Positions 21,895-35,400 of a stretch of 64,000 bases of DNA are shown here, one piece after another; position 1 is the first letter of the stretch; every line of letters begins with the position of its first letter. The notes under the pieces were generated by a model. The model ran no database searches. It was not told the origin of the DNA and saw only the letters and a program-made list of their open reading frames with translations. The stretch is from Guyanagaster necrorhizus (Eukaryota > Basidiomycota > Agaricomycetes > Agaricales > Physalacriaceae). Made by a program: the position numbers and the translations under genes. The stretch covers positions 135,473 to 199,472 of the forward strand of contig NW_025064912.1 in NCBI RefSeq assembly GCF_019112545.1. The letters are read 5' to 3'.

Positions 21895-24550
21895 TTTACC
21901 TTCGGGTTTTAACTGTTACGAACTCTTATATTGCAGTAAGTCTTCTATCGATCCAATACGCATACATAATACCCACCTTTTGCCTTTGTAGACATATTTT
22001 TCGCACTAATACGCGGAGTATTCGCGTTTACATTCGTATCATTCGTATTGCCGGCATTGCTGCCTTATGTCACGGAGAATAGAGTTGGACTGTCTGGGAG
22101 TTGACGCGTGGAAAATGAAAGTGCTTTAGCACTGAGAGTCGCCAGGAGTAGAATTGCAGACTACCTTCGACCTTCCGGTTTGCGATTGGCAATTTTATTG
22201 TTATTCTATGTTTGGCATTAGATTGGATGTGTTACAATCATACTCACCATCATATCATATGAATCGGTTGAACTTTAGAAAATGGCGAAGGAGGCAATGG
22301 TTCCTCTAAACGATGATCATCATCACGGTTATGGCCTTGGTGATAATCCGAGATCGGTGCAAGCGTGTCGGACCAGTGTTACCATTCAGATAGATAAACA
22401 GTCCTCTGCACCGAACCTGCCAAAGACATTGCTTAGTGCCATCTGCAGTATCGTCAGATTACATCAGATTTAATTACCTGGACACGGTTACGCAGAGCTG
22501 CAATTGATGACGCGCCGACAAGCAATAACAAAAGTTCCTTGTATGTGACCTTGCGTTTATTACAACCCAAGTCTGTGGGATGGCTACAAAATTTGCGAAG
22601 AGATCGAGGTTGATTGGATTGTCAAGTAGTGTCTTGGTAACAATGCAGAAAGAGTTGATCCTTGAGGCGCGTCAATGTTACCTGTCGAAAGAACCGCGTA
22701 AAACCTTTTACGCGATTGATTCCTCTAGGATGGTCAGGGCAACAATTCACTGAAATAAAATTACAGGCTATCCCTAGGTCGCGAAAAATCGCTGTATGTT
22801 AACAACGGTCGGCAAGTAACCATTGCCAAACTGCGTGGGCCAGAAATGCACAATGCTAGTGGTCAGAATACTCTTTCTTCGCAAAAGAGAACGTCAGCAT
22901 CACACACATGAAAACATTCATGATGTAGTGAAAGCTGGCCCTGGGACCTGTAGTGAACGTGCTGAAACGAATGGAGCTTCTATTTTTAGCCCTTTGTCGG
23001 AACACTCTCAGAGAAAACCGGGCTTACGAAATCCTTCCATTCACCACCATGGCTTATTTCCAGTTTCCATAGCTGTGAATAAGTAAGGCCGCAAGCAAAT
23101 ATGTCTCCTCAACGCTGAAATAGGCAATTCTGGTCTCCAACATTTCTCTTTTCAAGGACAGGCTAGTCAAGAGGCTGGGGCCATCAAAAAGATGGGCTAT
23201 CGTCAGTTTGCTGTTATCTCTGGAGTTTCGCAAATCATTACCATGGTATGGTTGTCATTTCATATGACCACTTCAAAGCCTCATTCTTCTTGTGTAGGTC
23301 TTCTCATTTTCTCAAGTCAACAGCTGATTGCTTGTTGCGAGACAAGCTATGACGAAGACGGGGTGGCGCTCTGATAGCGTTCTAGTATCAGGGACTATGG
23401 CAGCCCATTGGATCCCTGTTGGCCTCTAGAAAATTCTCTCATGTTACGATCTTATGCGTCACATGTACAGCTCAGACCATCTTCGGTCCCCAGCTCCTCA
23501 ACGCAAATTGGAACGCGTAGGTATCCTCCGGCTCTTTGGGCGTTTAAACAACATCCTGGTAGACAGTCTGTACGTGCTTATTCTTAGTTCTACAGGCAGG
23601 CAAGCTGATCGCGCTCCCCCCGGTGGATCATTAAACCGGACCAGTTTTACGCAAGTCGTACCTTACTTGCTTACATCTACCGGACACGGAAGATTAGTCC
23701 GGCGAACTAAGATGGTTATAGAGAGAGAGACGTCTTTTTCGGTCCTTCTGCATTTGCAATTTTGTCGATGGCGCGTCAGAGTGGCCATATTGGTAACTGG
23801 CATTCCAGATCATGGTGAGCACTTTACAAGGTTGAGCAATTGGCAACCTGACCATATTTCTTGGCAGCTTCTAACGTGTTCAATTGCTGATGTCGGTCGG
23901 CTGACTCTTATTTGGGACTTGAACGCTGTCGTTGAATCTTAAAGAGTGATGAAGAGAAGATGGAGGCGTTTCTCGTGAAAACGCCTTTACGCACGACTGC
24001 CGCTACCAGTATGAACTTGCGATATTCTCTCGGATGCCTCCGAACAGGCGATCTTCTATACTATTGCCGACGTCACACACGTTCTTAGGGCTCCGTGGGC
24101 TCCTCTATTGTTCTCAGTCCCTCATGTTCGTGTCGATGCTCATCAACGTGCATCCTGCCCTCGATTCCGATGCCAACGTCTGTGGGTGGTCCAAAGTGTT
24201 CTCCATGTTTGACACCTGTCGTTTGATGAGTAACGTATGCTCCTTTTTACTGAGAAAGAGTTGAACATAAACAATTCTTCTGCACATTTTCTGCTTTTCG
24301 CGAAAAAGACTCGATTATCTAAGATGAATCCCGCACCACTATTCAGCAACTCTTCTCGGATCTTATTCTCAGGTTATTGATTGCAAAAGTCGGTGAAGGA
24401 GGGTCTGGCATTCAACGTGGACCACGTGAACGTCAGCCGGGTTCGTACAAAATTAATCCGATGTCAACAAGCCGTAGTGGACAATGTGGGATAGTACGGT
24501 AGCTATGTAAATATCCTCGAGATCACGCAAACTGCGTAAATGAAAGTTTG
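21895..24550. other. No gene I can defend; possible decayed membrane-protein remnant
   Basis: Short frames on both strands. Around 23,860-24,200 some plus-strand words (LLTCSIADVGRLTLIWDL) faintly recall fungal seven-helix DUF6534-type proteins, but frames are broken and the similarity is too weak to annotate. Confidence 0.3.
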
Positions 24551-24555
24551 AAAAC

Positions 24556-25298
24556 TAAAGATGTCGTATTATCTCATGAATGCCATGCAGTCGTTCGCCA
24601 AACCATACAACTCTAGGCCGACATAGTTGGCTACATTTCAGGCATCGAGGGAGGTCCGACCAGCGCACCACAGGTTCGGGACCCAGCTTCGACGATGCGC
24701 TCAGTGTCTTTGAAAGCCGGATAGATGAGAGAGCTGTAGTTTGTTTCGCAAAAGTCGCAGCCATGAGCGGTACAGACAATGTCGAAGAGCATCCGTACAT
24801 CTCTATGGGATACCAGATATCTGTCTCGTGGAAATCCTTCATGGTTTCCTCAAGAGCATGAGTGCACAAGCTGTCCACATTCTGAATAATGTGCGTAAAT
24901 TCGGAATTAGGAGAGATGCTGTGGCAAGTGCGCGGAACAGCCAGTCGAGAGAGAACATAGTGAGCAGCAGGAGCGACATTAATGATGCAGCAAGAGAACA
25001 CAGCATAAGATGAACAAGTACTCACTGTTCTCGCCTGTAATGAAAGAACTGCCAGACTCGAGCTTTATTTTCAGCAAATGCTGAAGGGATAGCTAGAAAT
25101 GCTGAGTCATATTTATTCTAGAGGCCCCCGCTACCTCTAAAAGTGGAAATTCTTGAAAAAAGTGTATCAGTGTAATTCACAAATGACAATTTACGACCTA
25201 AGGCAAACCAGAAGCTGTGGATAGCCAGTACCGGATAATACTATATTTTTCTCAGACGAAGACAGGACCTGCCGAAATTCCTCGACGTTAGATGACAT
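24556..25298 (-). pseudogene. Sirtuin (Sir2-family NAD-dependent deacylase) pseudogene
   Basis: From an ATG at 25,298 the minus strand reads MSSNVEEFRQVLSSSEKNIV and then SGTGYPQLL, where the family has the NAD-binding GAGxSxxSG loop. Next come TFRGSGGL, a TAG where Trp is expected, [28 protein letters not shown] and, in the last open segment (25,025-24,555), FTHIIQNVDSLCTHALE and RPRVVWFGERLHGIHEI. The QN.D and VVWFGE words are sirtuin signatures, most like class III (SIRT5/CobB-type). The NAD-loop change, an in-frame stop and a frameshift after IEMYG show it is dead. Confidence 0.7.
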
Positions 25299-25299
25299 G

Positions 25300-26590
25300 G
25301 TGGTTTGGGCTGACGCGAACCCGTAACGAATTACGGGTCTGCCGCGTGAGCTCGATCGCACAGCCATCACAATGGATGCGCTTGCCTCTGACCAACACCG
25401 TCGTCTGTCACTGATTCTTTTCTTTTTCTTGCTTGAGACTTCCGTTCACTTCTCAAGCATTCATTGAGACTTGGGTGCAAGGGAATGGTGCTGAGGGCAC
25501 TGACATTGTTGAACAAGCTCTCCTTGGGGTTGGTGCTCGCGCTACTGAAGGAGCCTCTCTGGCTGTGCATCCTGATGCACTTCCTCTCAGCAAGTGACTA
25601 TCACAATATGCCAAGAAGCACCACTGCATAACTAACTTTTGGCTCCATCGTCAAACATTCAGGAAACCAATCTCAGGGCATTATCCTATCATCTCGCAGT
25701 CTGAACGAGGCTGCGAGAGGGAGAAGTGAAACGATCTCTCGCTGCTTAATCAGTACTTTATGAGTGCTTTCCTCGCCTGCTCGGACTGCTCTGAACGTCC
25801 AAAATTCCAAATCACTACCAGTGAGCAACGTCTCCGGACCGATGTCTTCCGTCGGACCGAGAGAACCAGTCGCTACCACTTTTAAAGCACATAAGTACTC
25901 AGTACTGGTTTTCCTTTCCCAGCACGCACTTCCTATCGACCTCCGAATTAGACTTTGGCGCATAGCTTCCAATCCCCATTATGTCGATACATTTTTCATT
26001 ATGTCCATGGATGATAATTTCATTCAAATTCCTTCCAACAACTCACAGTCTGCTCGGAACGCGATAGTTGCTCAGTCCCAGCCTCATGCCATAATCTTAA
26101 ATGGTCAGACGTGCGTTTAATGTCAAAAGAAGTTGTCTCTGCACTTTCGGACAAAATTGTAGGGTTAGAAGTGAGCGCCAACTTCACGTCCGACTACTTT
26201 TCGCTTACGGCGGCTGCTCACCGGTAGTAATGCCGCAGAGGAGTCATTGAGATATTCTCTTCATGATTTTGTCAAATACGTTGCATTATTTCCTTCCCCG
26301 TGATCCGATACCGGAGAGGATAATAACGTACCAAAGAAGGTCTAACTGGACGGCTCTGTCAAGACAATAATGCAGTACCCAATTTCTGATACCCTGTCTA
26401 GCCAGAACATTTCAGTACGCAATGGGAGAACAGCCACATGTGCCCATAGCTATATGAAGTTTAATTGCTTTCAAAACATGGTCCAAACTTTTATTCCATC
26501 TTTCTCCCATACTGACCATTGCACACCAGTGAGTATGGCGCTTTCTTTCCACTCTTAGTTCGTCAGTAAGATCCATCATAGATTCAGCGC
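25300..26590. other. No recognisable gene
   Basis: Overlapping 99-118 codon frames on both strands (25,673-26,120) show no domain. Nothing else stands out. Confidence 0.4.
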
Positions 26591-27110
26591 GAAAGCCGCT
26601 TGCATTCCATCCTCAAGGGGCTGAATGACGACGCTGTCACCCTTCAGTTATGTTACCTCGTCGGACGAAGCTGGAGGCTCCGCACACCTTCCAGAAATCT
26701 GACGTCGTTCTCCGATCCAAAGCGGACTGCCTCGATTTTATGCGAGCCTTACGTTAAGTCATTGACGGTTGTGAACGCCGGCACTTCCGTTGTCTTCGCT
26801 CCCTTGACCAAATGGAAAGCCTTGCGCTCCGGGGCGCCAAAAGCATCAGATCCATGTCATCCGACACTCTCGTAAACCCTCGTTGTCTAAGCGACTCTGG
26901 TACCGGCTTTCTTCATATCCTTGTTCTAGACGAAATTGGACATGCAAACATTGCCCTCCTTGTCCGCTTCCTAGATATCATCCCACACTCTGTTGCCCTT
27001 GGACCAAAAAAGGTGCAGTGCTTTGCTTGGCATCGAAGAATTAGATCTCTCTCGTATACACCCTGTGAATGGCGTCACGTTGCAGTTCTTCTGCCACCAT
27101 TTTAACGCGC
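26590..27110 (+). pseudogene. F-box/LRR-like protein remnant
   Basis: Plus-strand segments read SILKGLNDDAVTLQLCYLVG and RSWRLRTPSR, close to the LxDDxxTLxxCSLVCRSW pattern that opens many agaricomycete F-box proteins. In another frame come FLHILVLDEIGHANIALLV and RFLDIIPHSVALG, which resemble their leucine-rich part. Frame changes near 26,810 and 27,010 break it. F-box proteins recruit substrates to SCF ubiquitin ligases; this copy should not be functional. It is unlike the two intact F-box genes further right. Confidence 0.45.
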
Positions 27111-28640
27111 CTCTCGGTCCGAAACCTGCGCTCTCGAGTCCAATCGACGCTTTGAATTCCTTTTGCGCTTGGTGCCGTCACAGCTACTGCATTGTATGGA
27201 ATGAAAATCTCTTGAGAATATATCTTAGTGCATGGTTTTTTCTCTGCCAAAGGTCGCGCGCATGGAGTCCCGGGATCAGCTTCCTCAATTAAGTGATGAG
27301 GGTAAACTGACCATTTCAAACGATTCTATTTGAGTAGACATACCTGAAGAACCTACTGTCCTTACCTCGTTTCAAGTACTCAAAATGATCCTCTATGCTT
27401 CGCCCTATATTTCATCAAAGTTTCGCGGCTAACCCTTCTTCCAAATTTGACCATTGACCACATCACGTAGATACCCATGCCATCTAGAATAAAATAGAAA
27501 CTTGAAAGAAACCTTGGGAGGCTTATTTCAGCCTGAGCTTTTGGGCGAGGCTTACCGGTGACTACCATTGTCATGGACGACGCCGCCGCCAATGTAAATC
27601 TGAGCGAGAACACGTTCCCGTTACGCAGATATGTAAAAAGGAATACAAGTGAGGTTTGGGAACTGAGAATCTTTGTGATTCTCTCCTTCCCATGTTACTT
27701 ACATACGCCTGCTTAAGTCCCGAGCAGTTCCAGAAGGGCAAAGTCGTCACCTCTTCGCAGATATCGCCGCTGCAGACAATTTTGGGGTTGGTCAAATTTT
27801 TCAGGGTGGGCGCTGTGTGGCGCACAATACGGCTGGCGTCAAGTGAGTCACGCTATGTGGTATCATCGCGTCAGGTAGATACAAGTGATTGAGGTGGGGG
27901 CTGAGGGGGTAGATTAATAAGAATGTCAGACAGTGCCTCTATTGCAGCTTTCCTTAGCAAGATAATTTCATTGAGCCTCGCGCCAAGTAAGAAGACTCGG
28001 TCTTTTTGGTCGTTGTTCCAGAAACTCCTTGACATGGATATTCCGTATGATAACGGCTGTAGAATGACAATTTTATGTTATCCCCTCATACCCATTCCCA
28101 GATTTCAATGCAAGCTCCCTAAGAAGAGAAATGGAGGCGATGGAATAACTCGGAAGCAAACGTTTGAAACGCAGTTAGGATAAGCGGCGAGGTCCCTTCC
28201 AATTAGCCGGGTATCGCGACGTTCCCCGATTCAAACGATTGAATATGGTGTCCGAGTCTTGATTCCTCAGGTTAACTAATAACGTCTACGGGTACCTTGA
28301 ATTTATATCAGTTCTGGATACCGCCGCTGAGTCCATAGTAGTAATGATCCGTCTCGCGATAATTCAGGGAAGAAATCTGTAAGGACAAGTAGCATGGTGT
28401 AATAAATGAGTGGCGACTGTGAATGAGACTTGAAACAAACTAGATATGTGGAGGGGAGGGTGGGTATCAGGTCGCAACGATGTTCTAGGCTCAACCACGG
28501 TCCAGACACGCGCCAGTGGCGCAGGCTTGGTGATCGGACGGAGTCGGCCCCCGAAGAAAAAAGAGGCGGGAAAATCCGGAAGCTTTTCTAACCAATCAAA
28601 GGTCTGTAGAATACATATTATTAGGTCCACTTCTCGGTTC
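27111..28640. other. No recognisable gene
   Basis: Short open frames only, none with domain signals. The right part forms the downstream flank of the F-box gene that ends at 28,646. Confidence 0.4.
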
Positions 28641-28645
28641 TCCGC

Positions 28646-30256
28646 TCAACAACTCCCTATTCCCCACGACTGCGTCGCCAGGAACGAGAACACGTCTATT
28701 TCAAGCTCTCGCCTGACCAGGACACTCTCAGCATAATCCGTCGCCACCGCCAGTCGAAGCATACCCTCTGTCGGACGGCAGCATTGATATTCAGTAATTA
28801 GCTTCTGGATTCGTTGGCAGATCCTGTACGATGGCAACAGAGCAGATCCGCCGAAATCGTTAGGGTTGTGCGCGGAGAGAATGGATAGGCTCTGCAGGTG
28901 TTCCCATGGTCGGAGGCATTCCAAGAGTCGCGTCTAGATATGGCGTCAAGGTTGCCTTCTTGACTTATGAAATTGAAGACTTACGATAATATTATCTGGC
29001 CCTTTGACATCCACTCGATCCTGATCGACGATCACACGAAGGATCTCGAGATTCTTGCACTGTGTCAAGATGCGGAGCGCTCCATCATTGAGACACCATT
29101 CCCCCGCAGTATTAGGATGGACAAATAGCTCCTTCATCGTTCTCACGTGCTTAGGAAGAACAGTTTTCCAGAATCTCTGCGCACGCGCGTCGCTGTCTGG
29201 CTGAGTAGGCGTAAGCGACAGTGTCATTATACCCGAATACGAGCCAAGATACTCCACGAGTGCGTCGTTGATCATGACAACGGAAATATGGTGTAGAAAG
29301 ATATTTTCAGTGCGTAGAGCTGTCCAGAGCTGTTCCGGTACGTTCGCGATGTGGATTTGGAGCGAGGCGAGAAGTCGAAGATGAGGAATGAGGAACGTGA
29401 CGTCGGAAGGTGGAAGCATGAACTGTCCTTCGATGGATAAATGCTCTACCGGCCGGCATGTCGCAGGCGGTAGCGAGGAAAATATATCCCGAACCGAAGG
29501 GAACACTGCGTTTGATGCACTGAAGTTAACAAGATCCAAACGATAAATATCGGGGCTGCTGGCAATGAGGGATGGGATTACGTCTAATACGCGGTGGCCA
29601 TTGAACGTAATGTCGCGAAGGTTGTGGAAATGAGAAAAGAAGGATTCGTGGACCGTATCGGTGTGAAGAATGATGCTGATCGTGGACAGATGAGGGAGTT
29701 TGCTGAACTGACGCATAACAGCGTCCACCTCGAGCGTGCTAAAACCGCCCTGGTGGAAACCCAGGAAGCTGGGGAGCAAATGTCTGTATGGATCCCACTC
29801 TGACAGGCGATAGAAGGCTCACTGTAATGACCTCAGACACACCAGAGAAGGAATAGCTTCAAGAAGGCGCGTCGCAATGAGACTCGTCACACGAGCCCTC
29901 CTGTTTGCCACCTTGTCCCAAAATCCAATGTATCTGCCGTACGGCGGGTCAAACGAAGAGTTGATACGGAGGGATTTGATATATCGTCCAGGGTTGTCCT
30001 TTCGGGATCCTAGCGACTGCAGGAGTGACATCGACACGGGAAAGAGCATCTCATCGTTGAGGTTGAGTGCTACGTGCTCGAGGACGAGAGGTGTGACGAT
30101 GTAGTTCAGATGTTTGCAGGTGAATCTGGTGCGCTTCAGATCATCCAGCTCGAGCTGAAAGAACGCAAGTCAGTATGAATAGTTCAAAGAAGCCATCGCG
30201 GTACGCACCCAAGACACGATCCTGTGCAATAGCTCGTTGGCCAATGAAAGAATCAT
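28646..30256 (-). CDS. F-box/LRR-type protein, paralog 1 (483 aa, 4 exons)
   Basis: Exons 30,256-30,209, 30,154-29,823, 29,768-28,985 and 28,933-28,646 join in frame. The N-terminus (MILSLANELLHRIVSW, then LELDDLKRTRFTCKHLNYIV) fits an F-box helix set. The rest has leucine-rich spacing, for example HLSIEGQFMLPPSDVTFLIP and CKNLEILRVIVDQDR. Family knowledge: such proteins are substrate receptors of SCF ubiquitin ligases, and agaricomycetes carry large, fast-evolving sets. The substrate is unknown. It is a tandem paralog of the next gene on the same strand, with exons of 48, 332 and 288 nt conserved exactly. The start was chosen because the 48-nt first exon recurs in the paralog. No lesions seen. 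Confidence 0.8.
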
Positions 30257-30898
30257 GGCGATTTGATATGTTCTAGGCACAGCCAGAACGTAAGTCGCGG
30301 TAGAAGATGTTCGGGTGAAGACAACAGCTTTAAATGCTGCTGAGATTTAAGTGATGCCGCGAATGATGGTCGGTTCCGCTGCATCGAAAAAAATGGACAC
30401 ATAAATACGAGCCTAAATCTCAAGCTAAGTCATTTGTTCCTTGGCTGTCTAGAGCTCGGTTTCCAACTGGAATCCGGGGCTCGGATCGGTAGGCGACCTA
30501 GACCAATGACGTACGCGACGAAGTATGCGCCAGCGCACGAGGTTCAGGAATCGGACCGGGGAAGTTTCCGATCCTTTCGTGACTTTTTTTTTGTCGGGTA
30601 GATGTTCCAAACGCCATTTTCCTGCGGGAATGAGAAGGCGGGAGCAAGACGAGAAGAGACGGCCCGAGGACTATCTTAACGATTGAATGGCGCTAGGTAA
30701 GTCTCGGCCTGCTGGGATCAAACTTCGTTGATGTTTCCGGTGCGAATTGTATATCTCGGGAACTGGGAGTTCTGGCGTCATTGATAAATCTGTGATATGA
30801 AGAGAAAGAAGCATGGCTAATTCAGGCCACTTGACTTACATTTGGAATCGTAAATGAGCCAGGTGGAGATTTCCGTCTTCTTTATGTTCGCAGAATCT
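30257..30898. other. Spacer between the two F-box genes
   Basis: Promoter side of paralog 1 and downstream flank of paralog 2. No open frame or element of note. Confidence 0.5.
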
Positions 30899-32492
30899 TC
30901 ATCTTAGCCAATATGAACTTGTCGCCCGAAATGAAAAGGTGTCAGGCTTAGTTGGTTGGCTGGCTAGCATAAAACGTGTGTAGTTAGATTCCACGATGAT
31001 ACGATGCATATTGTCCGTTGGTTGCTTGCACTGGAAAATAGCGATTAGATCGTCAATCCGCCTAGAGGCAATACGCTGGGTTGCGAGATGGTGTCCAATA
31101 TCCTCATTAAGTTCGTGCGTTGATAGAAGACATATCACATCCATATGCTGCCACATCCTAAGCGTTCCCAAGACACATGTCTGTCTCTGGTAATTAAACA
31201 ATTATCAATATGTGAAATACAGCACGCACCACAATATTCCCTGGGCCGTCTATAACCGCCCGCTGCCGGTCGACCACAATACTCAGAATCTCAAGATTTG
31301 TGCATTGCATCAAACTTCTGAGGGACCCGTTGTCGATACACCACCCTCCAGATGACTGAGGTTGGATATATAAACTCTTGATGGTATTCGCATGCCTGGA
31401 AAGGACATCATTCCAGAACCTTTGAGCTCCAGTTTCAGTTCCGCCCCTTTTTATGATTAGCATCATCATGGTGATCCCCGAATACGAGCACAAGTAGTTC
31501 AACAAGGCGTCGCTGCCAACATCGACAGATAGTTCTTTGACGTGTATGTTTTCCATGCTGAGCGCAGTCCAGAACGCATCTGAAACGTCATAAATGAGCA
31601 TTCGGAGCGATGTGAGGTGGCGCAGGTGTGGGATGACGGGGACAATATCAGGTTGAGGCAATGTAAAACTTCCCTCTAAGGTTAGCTGTTCCACACAACA
31701 ATGAAACGCCGGCGGTAGGGCAGAGAAGAGGCCCAGAACAGAGTGAAGATTTGTTGATCTGGTAACCAGACGTAGACGGAACAACCCTGGGCTCTGACTG
31801 ATTATATGGGGAATAGCGTCGATCATTTGTCCTGTGATGTTGATGTTACGAAGATGATGGAAATAAGAGAAAAATTTCGGCTGGTGGGGCACGTGAAAAA
31901 AATGAATACCGACATCCAACGTGTGTAGGCATGGCAGAGCGCTGATTCGGTACATGATGCCATCTAGAGCAGATGCGCTCATTTCATACGTATGATAGAA
32001 GAAGAATCTACATAAAACTGAGGTCATTCAGTTCGCAAGTTCGAGCAAGAGCTCACTCTATGGACTGCAGAGAAATCAGAGAGGGTATAGCCTTGAGAAT
32101 GAGTTTTTCGATCCGCGAGACAACACGGCTTCTCTTTCTTGTCATCCGATGCCATGGGTGGCGGTATTTTTCGTATGGCGGATCGAACGAAGAATGAACC
32201 CGGAGGTATTTGATGAACTTTCCCGGGTTATTTTGTGGAGCACCTAGTGCCCGAAGAAGTAGAATGGAAGCGTCAAAGGTCCGGCAAGAATTGAGGTTTA
32301 TTGATATGGTTTCGAGGACAAATAAAGTCATGCCGTCGTTCAAAGATTTGCAGACCAATCTAAGGGTCTTACGATCCGTGAAATCGAGCTGTCAGAAACA
32401 TTTTAGGCCTTAAATTAGATTCCAAGTAGGCGATTTTCGCTCACCAGAGAGGCAATTGCCTGAAGGAGCTCTGGGAGAAGCTCGTCGAGCAT
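30899..32492 (-). CDS. F-box/LRR-type protein, paralog 2 (481 aa, 4 exons)
   Basis: Exons 32,492-32,445, 32,388-32,057, 32,007-31,230 and 31,186-30,899 join in frame. It opens MLDELLPELLQAIASL, then LDFTDRKTLRLVCKSLNDGM, an F-box-like helix set. A leucine-rich region follows, with words shared with paralog 1: YIK/YLR.{2}SSFDPPY, IPHLR.L.SL and CTNLEILSIVVDRQR. Exon 3 is six nucleotides shorter than in paralog 1; all others are equal in length. Likely a substrate receptor of an SCF ubiquitin ligase; the target is unknown. The two genes are separated by about 640 nt and are transcribed in the same direction, indicating tandem duplication. No lesions seen. Confidence 0.8.
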
Positions 32493-32499
32493 GATTGTT

Positions 32500-35400
32500 C
32501 TGGGGGACGTCGTAGAGCAAGACAGTCGTCCCAATGCGATGCGGTGCACTGGATAGCAACGGGAACGAGGTAAATGATGGGGGAGCACTGTATTACACGG
32601 CCTTCGCGGCGAGATAGATATTTGCTCACAGCGCGCAAAATCTGGATACAAGATTCCTCGCGCAATAATTCGAACTTGAAGATCCCGGTTCAAGTTGCTG
32701 TCTCGGTGGTCCGGTTCGGGCCGGATGGAAGACCGGCTGAATCCGATCACGTGTGCTTTCAGCGAAACACTTCCCCGGCGCGACATTGTTTTCTTCACGA
32801 GTTATCTCAAAGCTATTTTGCGCATAGATGATATTTGTGTGAGCATATGATGTCCACGTCTACGCAGACTGTCATCTGACTCTCATTTTCTTCAAGATAT
32901 GTTGCTTCCTGTGACAGACCGCAGCTGATTCACTGTTTTTCTGTCCTTGGCCTTAATTCTCAAATATTTGTACCTATGATCTTTTTGTACTTATCGAACT
33001 TGTCTCTAGACCCAAGCTGGAGGCTTCGAGATGCTCCCGGGATGTCGTCAACCTTCCTTCGCAAACTCCACGACGAACAACTTCGCAAGTTCCTATCTCT
33101 TTTGCCACTCTGGATGGTGCAGCGATGGGTTCTTAGCTTTTTACAGTCTAGTGATACCACGTACATTACGTGTCACTTATACAGCGCGATCCAGCCCCTT
33201 CGACGTAGCCCCGGTCCGCGAGGTGTTCTTTTCCCACTGGGTCTTGTGGTTCTCTTAAGCTTTGCTGCACCAGTAAGCGACAAGTCTCGGCCACTCTGGC
33301 CTACCAAGCTTATTGTTCAAAGTCACTTCACACCAAGGCCTGTGGTGTCCTTGTGGGCTTTTCTTGTATATCTCTAACTAGGGCGCCTTGCGACGAGATA
33401 CAAGTGGCAAACGCCCCGCACCAGGGGCACTCGGAAGTAATCCGGCTGGCGCAATGTTCCGTGTATATGAGTCGGTCAGGGATTCGCCTCAGTCCCCGTT
33501 CATTTTGTATCTGGGTCTGGCAATCTCCCGTCGGCTAAGACCAATATCAATAGCCTGAACTCACTGCCTGCTTTGTCTCCTTTACTTGCCAGTTCAGATG
33601 GTTCGTCATACATCTGAACAGAAGCAATACTCTTTTCGTCTTACAGAGCAATCGCATCTTCCCTCTCATGTTCACTTTTTGTCCTTCGGCGGTCACAGAC
33701 GAAGATATCAGCTGAATACATACGAGATAAGGTCTGTTCCCAGCGCGTTGTACGAACCCCTTGTGCGATATCGTGCGCATGGTCCATACCCGAAGGTACA
33801 TCTATTGACAAATTACTCTCGCGGAACAGGGACGCTGGCTGATTTCCTTGACGACTATCGCATTTGCTATCCATCATGGCGCTGATGGCTCGTCTCCCTA
33901 AACATTTTCTTCCACAACTTCGGTCATATCCTCCCATGGCCACGCGCAGCAGGGATCCTCAGGCTAGCAACCCAAAAATATTCTCCTCCGACTATGCACC
34001 AGCGGCGGAATTTCACATCTTGAGTATCAGATCTTGAAAGATCTAGCCTTTCCCTCCCCGCAGGACTTCTTTTCCTTTCGAATGATGGGACCTATCGTGT
34101 GGCGCCAAGCTTCTCCCACTGTCCCTGCTCTTTTCCTAGCGGCGCGTAGGAGGTTGGAGCAATTCAACGGACTTCGGTCCGGCTGCCCTTCTTAATACCA
34201 CAGACGAAGCCATCCGTAGCTTTGGCGCGAGCGCTTCGAATCCACGGGCCTTCGGGAGTCGATGACGCGCCACTATGATAATACGATTTACCAAGGAGCC
34301 TAGCTTCCTATGGTATTGAATAGAGCGGAAATATGATGTTCTAGAGGCGGCTTCGATCCTGGGGCCTTTTGTGGTCGCCACTTCAGCAAGCGTGTTGGGT
34401 CATACGTCCTGGCTGTGAGCGTCTAATCACTCTTGCGACGAACTATGGAAAGTCGACCCCGCCATTATCTGACGATGATGTGATTTTGTGAGCTTGCGCA
34501 GCGCTGTGCTTCTAGCCTCTTACTGGTGACACAACACTGGTGCTCTAGTCCAGCTTGCTGAGGAAGCACTATTTCGGAGCTCGACTACTACTAGATTTCG
34601 ATTTTTACGTGGCCTGCGAACTTCGAATTCTCATGATCCTTGAACGTTCTAACTTTCTAATGTAAAGCTGTGCAGGTGACGACCTTACTTCAATTGGAGT
34701 GGAAGAGCACGTCAGGCTTCGATGCAATTTCGGTCCTGCCAGTGGTGCACTGTAAGCTTCGTAATGGTGCTATGCTCTTCAGTGGGGAATCAACCAGCAC
34801 CTAGCGCTTTACTAGTTTTTAGTCACTGTAGAGACTGATGCGTTTTGGGCGATCCAAAATGGGACCTTGAAAGGTTTCGTATTCAGTTTTGTTTTTTACG
34901 CTCTTGTTTTGAGCGCTGTAAAAAGAAAAAGTACCTTAACTCCATTGTTACATACTGTGTGTGAGGGGGAATTTTTGATAATGTTTTACTGATGGCCTTT
35001 CCAAGACCGAGAAAGGTTTCTCTCAAACAAACCCTCTTGAGGTTTCATTTTTTACGAGCGAAACGCACTGACCTCTGCTGTGATTGGGTCGCGGCAGCCA
35101 ATAATGCTCCATGGCATGTCCACTCAACGGTACGTTCCTGTAGCATCTTAGATTCCATCCCTTTTCGTATGCGGGCAAGCTTCGAAAGCCAGAAAAGGGC
35201 TCCGGGGCTTCATGGAACTGGAGGGTCCTGCCTTCTTTTCACTTTGAGGCGGTCCTAAGTGCATTGCAACAGGTCCGAACAACTTCTGCCTGATCAACGG
35301 AAAATCTGTGCTACATGACGAAATCTTGAAACACGAAAATCGCAGGACTACGTACTTTTGTTTACAAGCCGTACGCCCGGACCTATCAACTTTACATAGT

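Noticed and set aside
22800..24300. Possible STE3 receptor or DUF6534-type membrane protein near the pheromone gene
   Set aside because: Only isolated hydrophobic words in changing frames; none of the STE3 signature words could be found.
34225..34250. GCTTCGAATCC as a tRNA B box
   Set aside because: No cloverleaf can be drawn around it.
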